Below are positions 13,501 to 28,500 of a stretch of DNA of 64,000 bases, in pieces; position 1 is the first letter of the stretch; each line of letters opens with the position of its first letter. The position numbers and the translations under genes were made by a program. The stretch comes from Parus major (Eukaryota; Chordata; Aves; Passeriformes; Paridae), in NCBI RefSeq assembly GCF_001522545.3, contig NC_031777.1:2596360-2660359 (forward strand), read 5' to 3'. Under the pieces are notes generated by a model. It was not told the origin of the DNA. It worked only from the letters and a program-made list of their open reading frames with translations, and ran no database searches.

Positions 13501-16500
13501 TCTAACTTTTCAGCACATTCCTCTCCCAGTGTCTTCTGCCTCTCCAGTTTTTCAGAAAGGAAATCGGACATGTCATCCAACTGAACAGTGGAAATCTCAT
13601 CCACAACACTAGAAGTGAGAGGAGTGTGGCTGGCCTCCTCTTTTACAGCATCCTTCAGGTAATCTACCACTGACTGTTCTTGGGCAAATGAACCAGTAGC
13701 TACAGAAATCTCTTTCATGCTGTTTGCTTTAGATGACAACTCCTCATCAACCCTTTCCTCAGCTGAGGCTTCTGAAACAGCTGTGTCCAGAGGAGCTTTA
13801 TCCTGGGAATAGTTCTCTGTTGCATTTCTGCTCTGGCTTTCAGCTTCTTTTCCAGGTTTGGAACTTTCTCTGTCTTTCTGCTCAGCTTCATGTTGTTTCT
13901 CTAGTCTATCATCAAAGAATGAGTCTTCATCATCCTTATTTGTGTCTAAATGGCTATCGATACTTTCTGTAATGTGAGAGATTTTCTGAGGAGGAGCAAA
14001 AATACCATGCTTTTCTCTACAATCAAAATATTTAACATCATCATAAGTTCCATTATTGTTCCCTTCAGGTTTATCCAACTCCACGCCAGCCCAAAACCCT
14101 TTGGCAAATTTAGTCAGCCCTTTGAACCGCAATGTTCCAGGCTGGACTTTACTCACAAGTACTCTGTCTCCAATGTTGAAATTGGACAAACTATCTGTTT
14201 CTTCTGTGATTGAAGCTGAGGCCCACAGTGGTGAACAAGCAGGAGCCTGTTCCTGCTCCACATCTCTGCGTTCACTGTTTTTCATAAGTTCTGTTGGGGA
14301 TTTAAGTTCCAGCAGCCTCTCTGAGTGCATGCTGCCCGAGGGAGACCTGTCACTGAGGCACTCACTGATTTCTCCATCGCTGCCCAGGCTGGGGGACCTG
14401 CTTCGGCTGGCCTCGGTGTGCTGGGACTGCTCCCTCAGGGACTCCCCGTTAGCAGAGAGCAAGGATCCCTCAAAGTCATCTTTGTAGTGTTCCCCAGGCA
14501 GCGTTTCTTCAGCTGAAGGTTGTTTTCTGGAAGAGGATCCTTCAAAGTCTTCAAGGTATGATGGCTCTTTCTGACTCAAGAGGTGTTCTGAAAGCAGATT
14601 GCCCTTTTCCTCTGCAGATTTGCTGAGTTTGTGAGAAGTCTCCTCTATGCTTGGGCCACTTACAGCATCTTTATTTGACTGTTTCTGTTCTAAGATTTCT
14701 TCTGTATCATGAAGACTTTCCACAGCTACATCTAGCAGTTCCTTCTGAAAGTGTTTGTTTTCAGAGCAACGATCCAGTGAATTCTCCCATGCTTCATTTA
14801 ACGTCAGCAAGACGTCAGAACTCTCCACAGGCTTAACATAAGAATCCCCACTCTCATATTCCTCTGACTTTATGTATTCCAGGTCTTCTGTAATCTCAGA
14901 TTTCTGGCTAATGGTAGAAGCAACACTGGATGCATTTACCACTTTGTTCACTGACTCAAGGGATATCCTGCTAATGTCTTTCATATCTTTGAGATGAGCT
15001 GAAGAGGGGACATTATCAGAGGAATCACCAGATCCTGCTCTGGGACTCTTTGGTAACACTAAAGCCAAGGATGTTGTTCCAGAAGGTTCTCCTGTATGGT
15101 CAGCTGTCACTGCCACCTTCTTGCTGTGCACAGACACAGATCTCTCGGTTCTTGATGACACAGCATCTTGAATAAAAATAAAAAGTGAATTTCAGCAGAT
15201 TGTATAACCCACATTGTTTTATTGCAAACTGCAATCACAGGCAACTAAATATCAAAGTTTCTATCAAAGTTAAAAGAAGATATAAACTGGTGACTTGGAA
15301 ACATATACTTTTGGCTATCCTGTGAACATGAGCAACTTCCATTCAGTTCCAGGGTTATAAAACTTCTATTTCTACTTCTGTTCCTTTAACCACTATCCCA
15401 AGGTAAGGACTCAATTATTTGTTTGCAAGCCACAAATACAATGAAGATTAGAACAGGAGATAATCATCAACAACAAAACAGTGGAGAGTATCTGAACTCA
15501 GGTGTAAAGGAACAAGAAACAAAAGAAGGTAAAAAGGTTGTCAATTACAGTTTCATATAAACCTCAGAAAGAGTAAACTAAATACTGAATACACAGGGTA
15601 TTCTGCAAAAGCAGAATCCTGCTAAGTAAAGCTAAAAAATACAGCTCATCATTATCATTTTATGAAGCCTCCATCCTCTCTTAAAACCTCTTAGTGAATC
15701 AAGAAGGAAAAGGTTCAAGAATTTTAAAACTGTCAGTCTTCAAAATCTTAATCTGTAGTATGGATTCTTCCAGTTACATACCTGCATGTTCTGAAATGGA
15801 TTCCAAAGATGCTTTGGATCTCTCTGATTCAGTCAGTGATTTCCAGTTTTTAGCTGTCTCAGCCCTAAATTGGAAAAATCAAATTGCATGAATTACATTT
15901 ACACCAGAGGGTGATTTCTGTCTGTTTTTTTGGGTTTTTTTAAATAGATAAAAATGGAAATACAAGCATGTATAATTGTAACACTACATCAATGTGGCAT
16001 TATAATTATAACATAAGTAGTTTGCTTTGTCAACATACTGTGACCTTAGAAAATAAGAATGGGGACAGAGAAGAGTCTGGACAATCCTGGAAATTAATTT
16101 TTAAAAAGGACTAATTAAACTTAATATCTTCACAGGAAAAGAAAAAAAAAAGAGCTGGGTTGTTTCTGTTATATTTTTTATGTGAATGCACTAAAATTGC
16201 ACCATCTGCTGGAGGAAATGAAATGCTTAAACATACAGCAGGAAGTCCAGAAGATCAGTTGAATTCTCTACCCTTTAAAGCCTAAGACCTAAACCAGATT
16301 TAAGTTGCAAAAATGAACAGTTTGCCTCACACAGTGCAGTGGGCATAATGCGTGACCAAAATGGAAAAAAAAAGCTCTCAAGCTGATAATCCACACAAAG
16401 TATCTGGCAGAATTCTTGCACAAGAGAGAATTATTATTTAAAAAAATTTTAAAAACTCCTGTAAATAGAGCCTGAAAGGCTGGGCAGCAGAAAAGTGCAG

Positions 16501-19500
16501 TGCATAAGATTACAGGCATGGTAAATCTTATTTGTTTTGTGTCTGGTGACAGCAGCAAATAGGTCAGTTGGATACTGCCAATGTCAAGTGCTTTAAAGCA
16601 GAGCAGTTAGCAGCTTTCCTTGCATCCATGGTTTTGGCTAAAACATCAATCAGTTACAGAATAATCTCAAAAAAGTAGAAGGAGAAATCCCAGCTACCTA
16701 TGGAGTGGTGGTGCCTTGATCTTAGGTTTTTCAGCAGCAGGTGAGGATGGAGTTTTAATCTGAGGTTTGGCTGTTGGTGAAGCCTCCAGATCTTGGCTCA
16801 GCTCTGCTTCAGTCTTCTTGATAAACTCATCATATGACTGCACATGGAAAACAATTCCAGCTGTTAATACACTAAACCACAACTACAGTTCAACTATCAA
16901 AACCTGGTAAGTGAACAAAGAATACACTCAGTTTCTTTATAAAACAATCTATTTAACTTTCCCCAGATCTACAGCTACAAATCCTAGAAATTTCAATAGT
17001 TTACTTCCAAAACCAAATTACATGATCACTAATCTTTAATCCCAGCTAGGATAGTAATGTGTATAAATATATATAACCCTCAGAATGCTGCTAGCAACCC
17101 ATTACAGATAGACATTTTAAAAGGGGATGGAATTTTTGCCTCAAGGCTCTCCCTCATGATTGGAAATGGTTAAATAGCCAGGTCGCATGGGGCTTTGAGC
17201 AACTTACTCTAGTGGAAGTTGTCCCTGCTCATGGCAGGGGGGTTGGAATGAAAGGATTTTCAAGGTCCTTTCCAACCCAAACTGTTCTGTGATTCTGTGT
17301 AATAGTCACACTTCTATCACAACCATGTGTCTTTCACAGCTGTTGATACAATATTCTGCCAACAACATCTATACTATAAAGATTCATCCAAGGCTAACAA
17401 TCTGTTACTTTGCCCTTCTTTCTTCTGTTTCTAACCTCCAGTTGTTTGATCAAACTGGCTTCTTGGGCCTTCAGTCTCTCCTTTTGTCTCTTTTTCTGCT
17501 CCTTTTTCAGCTGGTAAACCACAGATTTCCTTTTCCTTAGTTCATCCTTCAGGGCCCTGATGCGTCCTTCGATGTCACTTTGATCAGAGGTGGTTTCTGA
17601 AAGAGTTTAGTTTTAGCCTTTACAAACTTGCACCTCACAAAACAATCCTAAGCAAAGCAATAAACAGTCATCCAGTAATTACAAAGTATAGTTGAAGAAA
17701 AATGTCAAAGAATTTAATATCAACATATTATTCAATATGGTAAGACTCTTAAGGTGGGCTTTTAGATTCTCAACACTACTACATGTGTAAGATATAAAAA
17801 GGTGTTGCATCTTGCCTAATTTAAAAGAGATAGGCTCTGATATAACAACTTGTTACCAAGATTATTCACACCAACCACAGGTTTATGCTCTTCAACATTA
17901 GCTTCTTGTCATGTTGGGTATTGTAAAAATTAATTTTCTGACAAATTTAGAAATACAACTCAAAGCTGCATACCAAAAATATTTCTGAAACACAGGCTTA
18001 CAATTATTATACCTCGTTTCAAGTTGCAGAGTTCACTTCATTGATGGGAATGTCACTTGGGACAGTGAACTTCAAACCAAGTATAAGTTTCTGGCCCATG
18101 CAGCTTTTCTGTCATCTAGACTAATTACATCTATGAAATACACAGCTGGCTGGCCAACAGCTGGAAGGGAAGTCAATTTGAACAATGCAGAGATTGTTAC
18201 TCCCCAGATACTCAGTTCTAGTCTCTGCATGGTAACCCAATTCTACCAGTAACTCTGCTGATTTTCTTATTTCTGCTTTCCTTATTTCCTCTTAGTCTCT
18301 CAGACTCTACAGAGAGACTGCCTTAGTCTCTCATTAGTTGTTTTTTTCCATCCACCTGACCATGTTCATTTGTTTCTTGTTCTAAATGTACTCCAACACA
18401 GGGCAAAACAAGATCCTTGTCCCAGATCGGTGCTACCACAATTACCTTTAAAGTATTTGCCTGACACAGCCTCACTGGAGCTCCTCCCTGAGCTGATGTG
18501 CCCTTTCCTCTTCTATAGCTGCAGCTCCTAAGAGGATGATTTTGGCTGCTTTGTTTTTCTAATGCTCAGTATCACCTGCAATATTTTCTGGATGCTCATA
18601 AATGCCAATTACTTTACTTAGTAGTTTAGAAAATCAGTTACCAATATGCTTTGGTCAGCTAGCAGGAACAGCTGACATTTCCCTAATCCATCTCCTTTCT
18701 GAACACAACAAACCACCATAATGAAGGATTTAATTCTTAACAACAGGCAGTAAATTCAAACTGCCGTATTCTTTCTGCATTAACAACTGTTGTTAACCAT
18801 TTAAAGAATTAAAAAAAACAAAACTCAAACAAAAAGAATGGAATCTCACTTGCTAATCAGGAGCACTTTGTGATGCCACTGTAATTAACAGCTCCTCCCT
18901 AACAGTAAGTGACCACTATGTAATTACAGCATTTCTTGATCAACTCATAAGGGAAAGATCTGCACATGCTTTCATCTTTGACAACCTTGTCTACGCATGC
19001 ATCAGACTGACAGGGCAATGACTTCAAGGTTACTCAGCAGGCCAGAACATTTGCCTCTTTACAATGGAATGATTTATTGTGAAACCAGAACCATCCTGAT
19101 TGGCTTCCCACCTCTTATACCTTTCTTTAGAATTTGAAATCAAAGACTGACAACATTTTGTTTTACACAAGTTTATTTTCATGATCACTGTTGCCTGCTC
19201 TGCATTTCATAATGGCTTCCTTATATGAGTCAGAGCTTTAAAATAATTTTATCAAGGTGCTGAAATCTTCACTGTGTTGGAAACTGCTCTCCAAACAGAA
19301 TCCCAACACAGATTACTCAGTGCAAATACCTAGGTTTTTATCACAGTAAGTTACCAACCATCACAAACAACAGCCAGTACACACAAGATAACCTACTAAT
19401 TCTTTTTCCACTGAGGGCTTACCATTAAAAAAAAGCAAGGAGGAAAATGCTATCTCATTTGCTAAGAAGTATTTCAATGTGCTCTATCAATTGCACTGTG

Positions 19501-22500
19501 GAAAATGAGACGTTCTAGAGACTAAAAGCACAGAAGGAGTCAAAAGAGACTTCCCAGGTGAACAGAGTGGACAATGGTGACCCACTGGATGGTGGCTCAG
19601 GAACCCCTGCAATCCACATGACTGAGAGCACAGCAGGGAAAGGGCTGCTCTGTATCACTGCCAGTATTCCTCCCCTCAGCATTTACTGGCAGCCAGCTTG
19701 GGTACTGGATAAAGGGTATAATAAATCCATACAGGAGATTTTATAGCTCAAAATGCCACCTTGGGCTCAATTTTACTGCACAAAGACCAAACCCTCCTCC
19801 AAAAATAAACCCCTATGTCCTGAAGCATCCACTGATTCTGCACACAGCAGAGAAGGCCCAAAGGTCTCTCCCATATTGCCAGGTAACAGAGCTGGTCTGC
19901 TTCCGGAGCTGGGTGCAGGAGGAGGGATTTTTAAATCCCAGGACCACCTTAACTATTGACTCTTCTCTTCTTCAGATGTGTTTGCAGAACCTGTACTGCT
20001 TTCTATGAGAAGATATAAAGTACAAACCTCCTTAGATTAAGATCTTCTTCAGGTGAAGAGATCAAATTACATAATGGGAAAATACTCCCACCAGCCCCAA
20101 GCCTGGGCAGTTTCCAGGAATTTGTCTGCCTCCCCACATCTATGTCTGCATTTCAAGTCTGATAAAAGCAAAAGCTTTGAAAAAGCAATTTAAAGCCAAC
20201 AAAGTATTACACTTACCTGACTGTGTCATAGATAAAGATTCATCAGACCAGTTGTGAGATGTCTGGTGGGACTTCACTGGTGAACGTAGCTGTCCTCCCA
20301 TTCTGTGGCTGCCTTTGCTGGAGTCTTGCCTCGATACAGATAAGCTGCTTTTAGGAGGAGACTGAGAGAAGAAAAGGATAAATAAGTAATTGCAGTTTGA
20401 AAATAAAAGATGATTGTCATCAGGAGTCAGTTACAAGGAAAGAACAGCATGACAAGAGGACATCTCAAACAGTGGTACCTACACAACAACCTTAAGAAGA
20501 ATATAATCTTTCCTAGGTTATAAAACAATAATACCAAGAACAGCAACTGACTACTTACTTTGAGCCTAGATTTCAATAAACCTGCTTAGACTACTTTACT
20601 ACCACCTAAGTGAACTGACATGGCTCTGACTCACAAGTGTTCAATACATTTGTGTCATCTGCAGCAATAGGAACTCCTAGTAAATAAACTAATAAAGTTA
20701 ACCACTTCATGTAAAGGGTGCAAGATGACATTCTGAATCAGTGAAACAACAGAGCACTATTTTTCTGAGGCCAGGCAAAAATTCAAAGAGCAAATGTTCT
20801 TCCAAAATACTGCTTAATGCTTCAACATTATCCTACAAACCTTTAAAATACCTTGGACATAACCTCTGGCACACATTAGACATTTTATTATTATCTCCTC
20901 AGAAAATCTGCCACGAAAGTATTTATAATAAGTCTAGATAAGCAGTTATTTTACTCCACAGACACTGCATTTTCTGTCTTATTGAGCACAGGGCAAAGTT
21001 ATCAGGGATGAAACTCATCAAAATTACCATGCAACTAGAAATAACAATTGGAATAGAACAATAAGGCAGAATTAAGCAGCGAGCAGACACAATATGAAAC
21101 CCAAAGGACTGTGCATGAGGTTACAGGTCTCCTTCTTCATCCCATAGTAACTTCAGGATACATTACTTGCAAATAAGGCAAAGTGGAAAAACAGAGCACA
21201 GCTTCCACAGCCTCAAAGAATTTGTACAATGGCAACAAGCTAGCCTACAGCTAATTCACACTGCTAAACTGGGTCAGTGTTCCACCACTTAGCACTGCAT
21301 ACCTGCATGACATACGCAAAATGTTTTTCTAGACTACCCACAAGTTTAAAAATATCTAAACTCTGTGCAGAAACAGTATTTCCTCAAGACTTCAAAGCAC
21401 ACCTCTGATCACAATGATTACTCACAGTAATGTGAAATGGTATCACAAGCACAGAAAGCTGATTTAGTTAACAGTGTAATCTCTACTTTGACAACTGGGA
21501 TGGCTGTACTTGCCACTTCTCTGACAGTGTGTAAGAGTACATACGGCAGAATAGCTCACTCACCAGTTTGCCAGGCGAGGTAGAGGACTTGAAATCTTCA
21601 GAATAAGCCATTTCTTCATTAATTGTACTCTGATCTGGGCTTTCTGGCTGTCCATGGCCCATGGGCTCTAATGGGACAGACTCAGCAGCCGGACTGCCAA
21701 GATCTTCTGGGATAGAGCTTTCACTATTCAGATGACAGCAAGAAGGCACTGGAGACTCTTCCTCACTAGCTGTTTCTGAGATTCAACGAGAGGAAAAACA
21801 AAGCACATCAGAACTTGCACCATCTTATATGCAGAGGCTGAAGGCATTAATGTTGAAGGCAAACTTTCTATGCTGGCTGCAGATAAAGTAGTAACTGCTA
21901 TCAGTACATGTCAAACAAGCATTATTTCACTCACTAGACACTGATGGTGAAATACTTAGCAAGAACAAGCCTGTTTACCAGAGAAGAATGATTTAAAGCT
22001 ATGACTTGTGTTCAAGAAACAAGTGGATGTGGCACTTTGTGCCCTGGTCTAGTTAACAAGATGGTATCAGTAAGAGGTTGGACATTATGATCTCACGAGG
22101 CCTTTTCCAATCCAAATGAATCTGGACATCTGTGAAAACTGCCCAACATTCTTAGCAATTGTTGAATATCTAAAATAAAGATGTTTTCAGGATATTCTAA
22201 CACTTTCCAGACAACACACTCCAAAAAGATTATTGGGGAAACCTGTCCTTCCAGTTGACCATACAGAAGCAAGAGTCACTATTAGTCTGAAGAAGTCATA
22301 GAGGAGCATATAATCTGCAGGCCAGATCTTGAATTTAGAATTGATTGCTTCCTTTACAGTAGTTGTAGAAAATATTTTAATGTTATGATTTCATCATGAG
22401 TCTCTCAAATGGCAACAAACAAAATAATAATTTGGGTTTTCAATATTCCTGTTTACTAAATTCCGCAGTAGTCATGGCATTACTGAGGCAGCCATGGAGA

Positions 22501-25500
22501 ACTATTCAGTGTTTGAGTATAGGCTGGGGAGAAGGACTTTTCCTTCTGAAGCAGAGCTGTGTTCCAGTGCTTACTGGTAGATACAATCAGCACAAAGCAA
22601 AACCATTTTGTCATTTATTGATAAGAATTCAGTATTCACGCTGAATTTTTGTTCAATGGAACTTACTAACCCATACAATCTTTAAAATGTCTTACAATGC
22701 CTAAAATCCACATGCCTGCTTTCAGTAACAAGTGTAATAGGGCATTACTCTGAATTCTATTTGAACATTCAAAGGATGTGCTGCCTATTTTCAGCAAAGC
22801 AGGGGAAAAAAAATAAAATATATATGTTTTTAGAACAATCCCTGAAATAATTTTCTCTCACTGCAGCTCCCTGTGCTTCAGCATGATCCACTTAAGACAG
22901 AACTGTAAAGCTGTAGCTTCCAACATCTGGGAATTAAATTTTTCTGCAGGATAGCATAATTTATACTAATTACATCCTGGAATACTTTACCACATTTCAA
23001 GTAGGTTGCATTAACAACAGAGGGAAGAAAACATTCTTTTAATTTTCTGAAAACACAGACAATGGCAAAGTAGCACCTGACAGGAGCAATCCTCACCAAT
23101 AGTACTAAAGCTAACAAGCAGAGACATTTTGCTGGGGAAAATGGTTTTAATAGAATAAGTTCAGAAAACTACCAGCAGAAGACCATGCCATACTGCAATA
23201 CTTCTGCTTCAAAAGATAGAAATACAGTTTAAAAATTGTATGTAGAAGTGACTGATGGGCTTATGCTGCACTGTTCACTTGGGAGGATACACAGCAAAGG
23301 AGAAATACACATTTAACTATGGTGTAAAAACAGGCTACAGAGTGCAGAAATTGAGATTCTAAAAGTGTCCAGAAAACAACCAAAATATCAGAAAAGGAAA
23401 CAACTGCAAACCTAAGTAATCCTTGTGTTAAATTATGCTTCACTCTTGCCATATGTGTCACTTCCCCCCAATTCCAAATACCTTTGGGCTCAGTTCTCTG
23501 ATCCCCCAGCTCTTTCTTGGCTATCTTGGTTTTGAGCAGCTCTTTGTCCCAGGCAGCCAGAGCCTGCTTTTCCATCCGCCGTATTTCTGCTTCCTCCGCA
23601 TCCAGGCGGCGTTTCCACTCCAGCAGCTCCTCCGCGTGCTGTCGGCGCTGCATCAGCTTCTGTTCCCGCTTCGTGAGGAACCTGACAGGCAGAGCACAGC
23701 ACAATGGCAAACCAGCCAGCCATACTCTGAGCTCCCAACACCCAGATGGCTCCATTGCCACCATTCCCAGAGTTGCAGTTGTTCTGTTTGTTTTCTAGGA
23801 TAATATCCACAATAACTGCTATCTCCCAGACTTCTGATGTGCTGCTGCAAAAACCCCACAAGTAGACAAGAGTTCTTTTCTCTGCAGGAAGGAATGTCTA
23901 CATCATACTGTAAACAGGCTGTTTACATTTTAAAAATCTTCAAAAACCATTAAAAGTGCTACAAACTATGTGCTTAACTAAACAGAAAAAGTTCCCAATT
24001 TCAGGAAATGTAAAGTACCTGTGGTATTAAACTGGAACCTTCTAGAAAGCTGTGACCGTTTGAAAAATGAACTTTTTTTTTTTGGCTAATCCCAGTGACA
24101 GAAAAAGTTGTAACCTCAGTTGCCCCACAGATTTTTTCTAATGTTATTATAAGAGAAGGTGATTCTATTTTAATAGTCCTCCTGGAGCTTTAATCCTTCT
24201 TCATTTAAGTATCATCTCTATGGATTGACACACTTGGAATGTTAATTGTGAGCTGACAGCATCAAGAGAATAACAACGCTGGACTGTTTCTTCCCAGCTC
24301 CTAATATACCTAGCCAGTAGTTTAAGAAGAAATAAAAATTAAAGCTCATGCTGAAAATTCACAGGTATTTTCTTTCTTTCTGTCAAAGAGCTTGTAAGTG
24401 ATCCATGAAACCTTAGAACTGACAAAACTCTCACAGGATTTTGTAGGTATGAATAGCTTTGTGTGCACATTGTTCTCTTTGCCAGCTCCTGTCTCATTTC
24501 TGAGCACTGAAGTAACCATAGCACTTAACCTTTCAGACAGTAAATTGGAAACAAGTTCAACATGAATTACACACACTTTCTCTGGCATGCCAAGCCTAGA
24601 GAAGAGTGTCTGTCATCAATACATTTACCTACACTGAAAACTCAAAGATATCACAGAACCACTGCAGAAAGTCCATAGTTTGCCAGCTGGAGAGAGTTTG
24701 CCACTTGTACAGAAGTTGGGGTACTGGTAGAAGGCAGACTTGAAAGACTTGAGATACTTTGTTTTTGCAAATGTCCTTATAATTTTCAAGCCATCCCAAG
24801 CACTTAGCATCAAAGTTTTTAAGCTGCAAAGCAGTTAATAATCTCATTTGTGCTTTTAAGCTCTTATGTTTCAAAAAACCCTTTTATTTACAGAGACTGG
24901 AATGGCCAAGTGACTACTGTGCAGGTCTTCCCTGCTAAGGGACATTTCTCGTTTGCTCACTTAGTGCTTGTTCTGCTCCCTGGAAAAGCGAGCTGGCAGT
25001 TGATCAGAAAGGCTGAGATTCAGATGAGTCCTTCTCTAAGACAGATTCAGACAAAGGGAGCAAGTTATGACACAAAAAGTTTCAGAAGACACTTAGAGAC
25101 GATCACAATCTTCTTTCTGATGGTTGAAACAAGAGGAGGTGAAAAACAGAAGCACCTCAGAAACTCTGAGCCACCTTCAAGCTGACAGATTCCATGATTT
25201 ATGTGCATTACTTTATCACTTTCTATGCACAAGCACATATCAAGCATCATCTACACTTGGGCAAAACTGACAGGCCAGTATCATTAAGAGAGCAAACTAC
25301 CAACAGCAATTGCATTACAAACATGACAGGGACAGTCATGACAATGTTGTGTCTTTCACCAGCACTATCAGATCCATCCACTCTTACTCTCACACACACA
25401 TCATTACCAATTAGTCCAGCAGATCATGTGTCTGGAACTTGTTTTGGAGGTCATCTTATAATGACCTCAATGCAAAAAGCAACTTTTTCTTCTTTCTTTC

Positions 25501-28500
25501 TACTGTCTGATTTCATCAGAAAGTTTTGTAGTTTACTGGATCATGAGAGACGCAAGTCCAGTAGAAATAAAATGAAAGAGAAAGGCTGAAATAAATGTAT
25601 TCAAAAGAACAGGACTCCTTAAAAGCAGATGTCAAATGAATTAACCCAGAAGACTACCAACAGGAGAATTAATGAAATGCCATGAAAATAATTACCACAC
25701 AAAAACTACTTAATAAGAAAGGTAAGTCAACAGAAGTGATGAGAAAGAGGATACCAACAAAAAACCTACAAGAAGAGGAGGATCAAAGCAGCATGGCCAC
25801 AGATGCAGACCCTTTCTTAACCCAGGGGTATTAAAGACCAGAGCCACAAAATAGCAGGTGCATTGCCTTAATATTTACTGCAGTCTAGAGGGTTCCAGTT
25901 GCAACACCAAGCGTACACATTTATCCTCAAAAGCAGGAAAAAAAAAATTTGCAAAAGCACATCTGCCACCTATGCAGCTTGAAATGTGGGGGAGCAATGA
26001 GGAAGCAGCAGCACTCAGATTACAGCAGCATGATTTCAAAGTCTGTTTCCCTGGTGCTAACATCACACATTTTATCCATGCATTTCAAATATTAGTATTA
26101 ACCTGCTGCTCTAAACTGTACTTGTACATTTTAAGGTTTATTGACTACAAGCCCAAACAATGAGGTTTCAGCAGCTAATCTGAAGTAGTACCCAGACAGT
26201 GCGATCAAAATGAACTGTTTGCCACTCAGAACACAGTGGGAGTAAGAGATTAGAATCCTGGAATGGTTTGGGTTGGAAGGGACATTAGAGATCATCTAGT
26301 TTCACCCCTCTACCATAGATAGGCAGGCACTCCTTTTGCTAGGCCAGGTTGCTCAAAGCCCCATCTGACTTCGCCTTGAACACTTCTGGAGAGGGGACAG
26401 GTTGTTTCTCTGGGCAACTTGTGTCAGTGCTTCACCAACCTCACAGCAAAAAACTTTATATTTAATCTAGGTCTACCCTCCCAGCCTAAAACCATTACCC
26501 TTTGCCCTATCACTAAGGCCCTGGTGTCTCTTCGTTTTTATTATAACCTCACTGTATATGCTGAAAAAGTACAGTAAGGTCTCCCTGGAGCCTTCTCTTC
26601 TCCAGACTGAACAAGCCCAACTTTCTCAGCCTTTCTTCATAGGAAAGGTGTCCCCTCTCTTTTATTTCCTGTGGCTTCCTCTGGACCTGCTCTTACTTCA
26701 TGTCCTTCTTGCACTGAGGACCCCAGAGCTGGACACAGGACTGCAGGTGGGGTCTCACCAGAGTGGAGTAGAGGGGTAGAATCACCTTCCTCAACCTGCT
26801 GTTTTTCCAAGCAGCCCAAAACAAAGTTGGTTTTCTGGGCTGCAAGTGTACACTGCAGAGTGACACCAAATTTTTTGGTCTATCAGCATCTCCAAGTCCT
26901 TCTCTGAAGAGCTGCTCTCAATCCATTGACTCCCCAGACTGAACTGATAGTGGGGATTGTCCTGACCCAGGTGCAGGGCCTTGCACTTGGCCTTGTTGAC
27001 CTTCATGAGGGTCACACTGGCCCACTCCTCAAGCTTGTCCAGGTCCCTCTGGATGGCATCCCTTCCCTCCAGCAAATCAACTGCACTGCTCAGCTTGCTG
27101 CTGAGGGTGGAGTGATCCCCCTATGTCATTGATAAAGATCTGGAAACAGTGAGGTGAGTGTCAAATGTGTCCATTGCTGAAGAACCTCTGGACTTTCTAG
27201 GACTGAACAGAGCATGCTCTATCAAAGAGTCTATCACTGGAGAAATATACAGTTACCTGACCAATTGGTTGTAGATATACAGCTGGAATTTGGGGTGGAG
27301 GTTGGGAAAACAGACACTGAGAGAGGCCCAGTGGTGAGACGTAAAGACAGAGAAGAAGTAGTGAACAGGAGAGCAGTGTCTACAAAATAAGGAGGAAGAG
27401 TTTAAAACTAAGATAGCAATTAAGGCAGAAAGAATGAGAAAAGGACAGCAACTGGCAAAGAATTTTAAAATTAATTGCATTTAACATTGTATAGTTAATA
27501 CCCAACATATGCAGTACAAAAACTATACACTGTTATGCAAAAGGTTATAGAACATACACTTATAACACTGTTTTCTGTTAATGAAAGACAAGTTACTTTT
27601 ACACTGCTGTATTTTTCTTTAAATATTGGAGAGTTTTATTACTTTGATGCAGATTTCCACAGGTGCCAGTTAATGTATCTCAGCTTGACCTCTCTCATAC
27701 TATTCTCTCAAAAGAGTATATTATTGGTACTGAAGAGCATGCTGGTTTTGCAATATCAACAATTTGCTGGTCTGAAACGTCAAACACATTTTTTTCACCT
27801 GGTGAAACCTCAATAAAATTATTTCTAAAGTAAGGTAAGCACCAGTGAAAGAGCAAAGAAAAAAGATTAAATAATTTACTTCTAAAACATTAACAGTTCC
27901 AGGAAAAGGGTCCAAGATATACCCACCATTCACATTCTAGCTGCTAATTGGGATTTTTTGCAACAAAGTACAGACCTGTTCTCAGAATCCTCATATATTT
28001 CATTTGAAGTACTAACTGCAGAAGGATAATACTTATTGTTTTAAAAAAAACCTACATAACTTACAGCTCTGCTTAAAATGGTATTTCTTAAAAGTACTAC
28101 CATTTTAAGCTAATTCCTAATGAATTATCAAATTTATAGAAAAATACCATGCTCCATTTAGCTCTATCAACTACAATGCAAGCTAAGAAGCACACTAAGG
28201 AAAAGCAAATGAAAATAAGCATTTAATCAGTTATTGCACAGATTATCATTAATGCTGCATATGCAGGGAAAGCCAGGGGAAAGTGGTTAATTCTCTTTGA
28301 CAGAGCATGCTCCTGTTCACATGCAGGCTACACAGACTCATCAGTTAAAATGAAAACAACTAGTCTTTCATTCCCCTTTTAGCAGAAGACAAATATTAAA
28401 GCTTCCTGCTAAGTAAGGAAGCCAAAGGATTTCCACCTTGCTGTGGCATACAGCAAATCCAGCATAGCAGGCTTTCCCAGTTCCTTCCTTCCTCTAGTTC

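Noticed and set aside
14056..14487. 143-codon plus-strand open frame
   Set aside because: Exact antisense shadow of coding exon 33 over the CAP-Gly region.
26791..27075. 94-codon minus-strand open frame as a possible gene
   Set aside because: It is the remnant of the CR1 reverse-transcriptase ORF, not a host gene.
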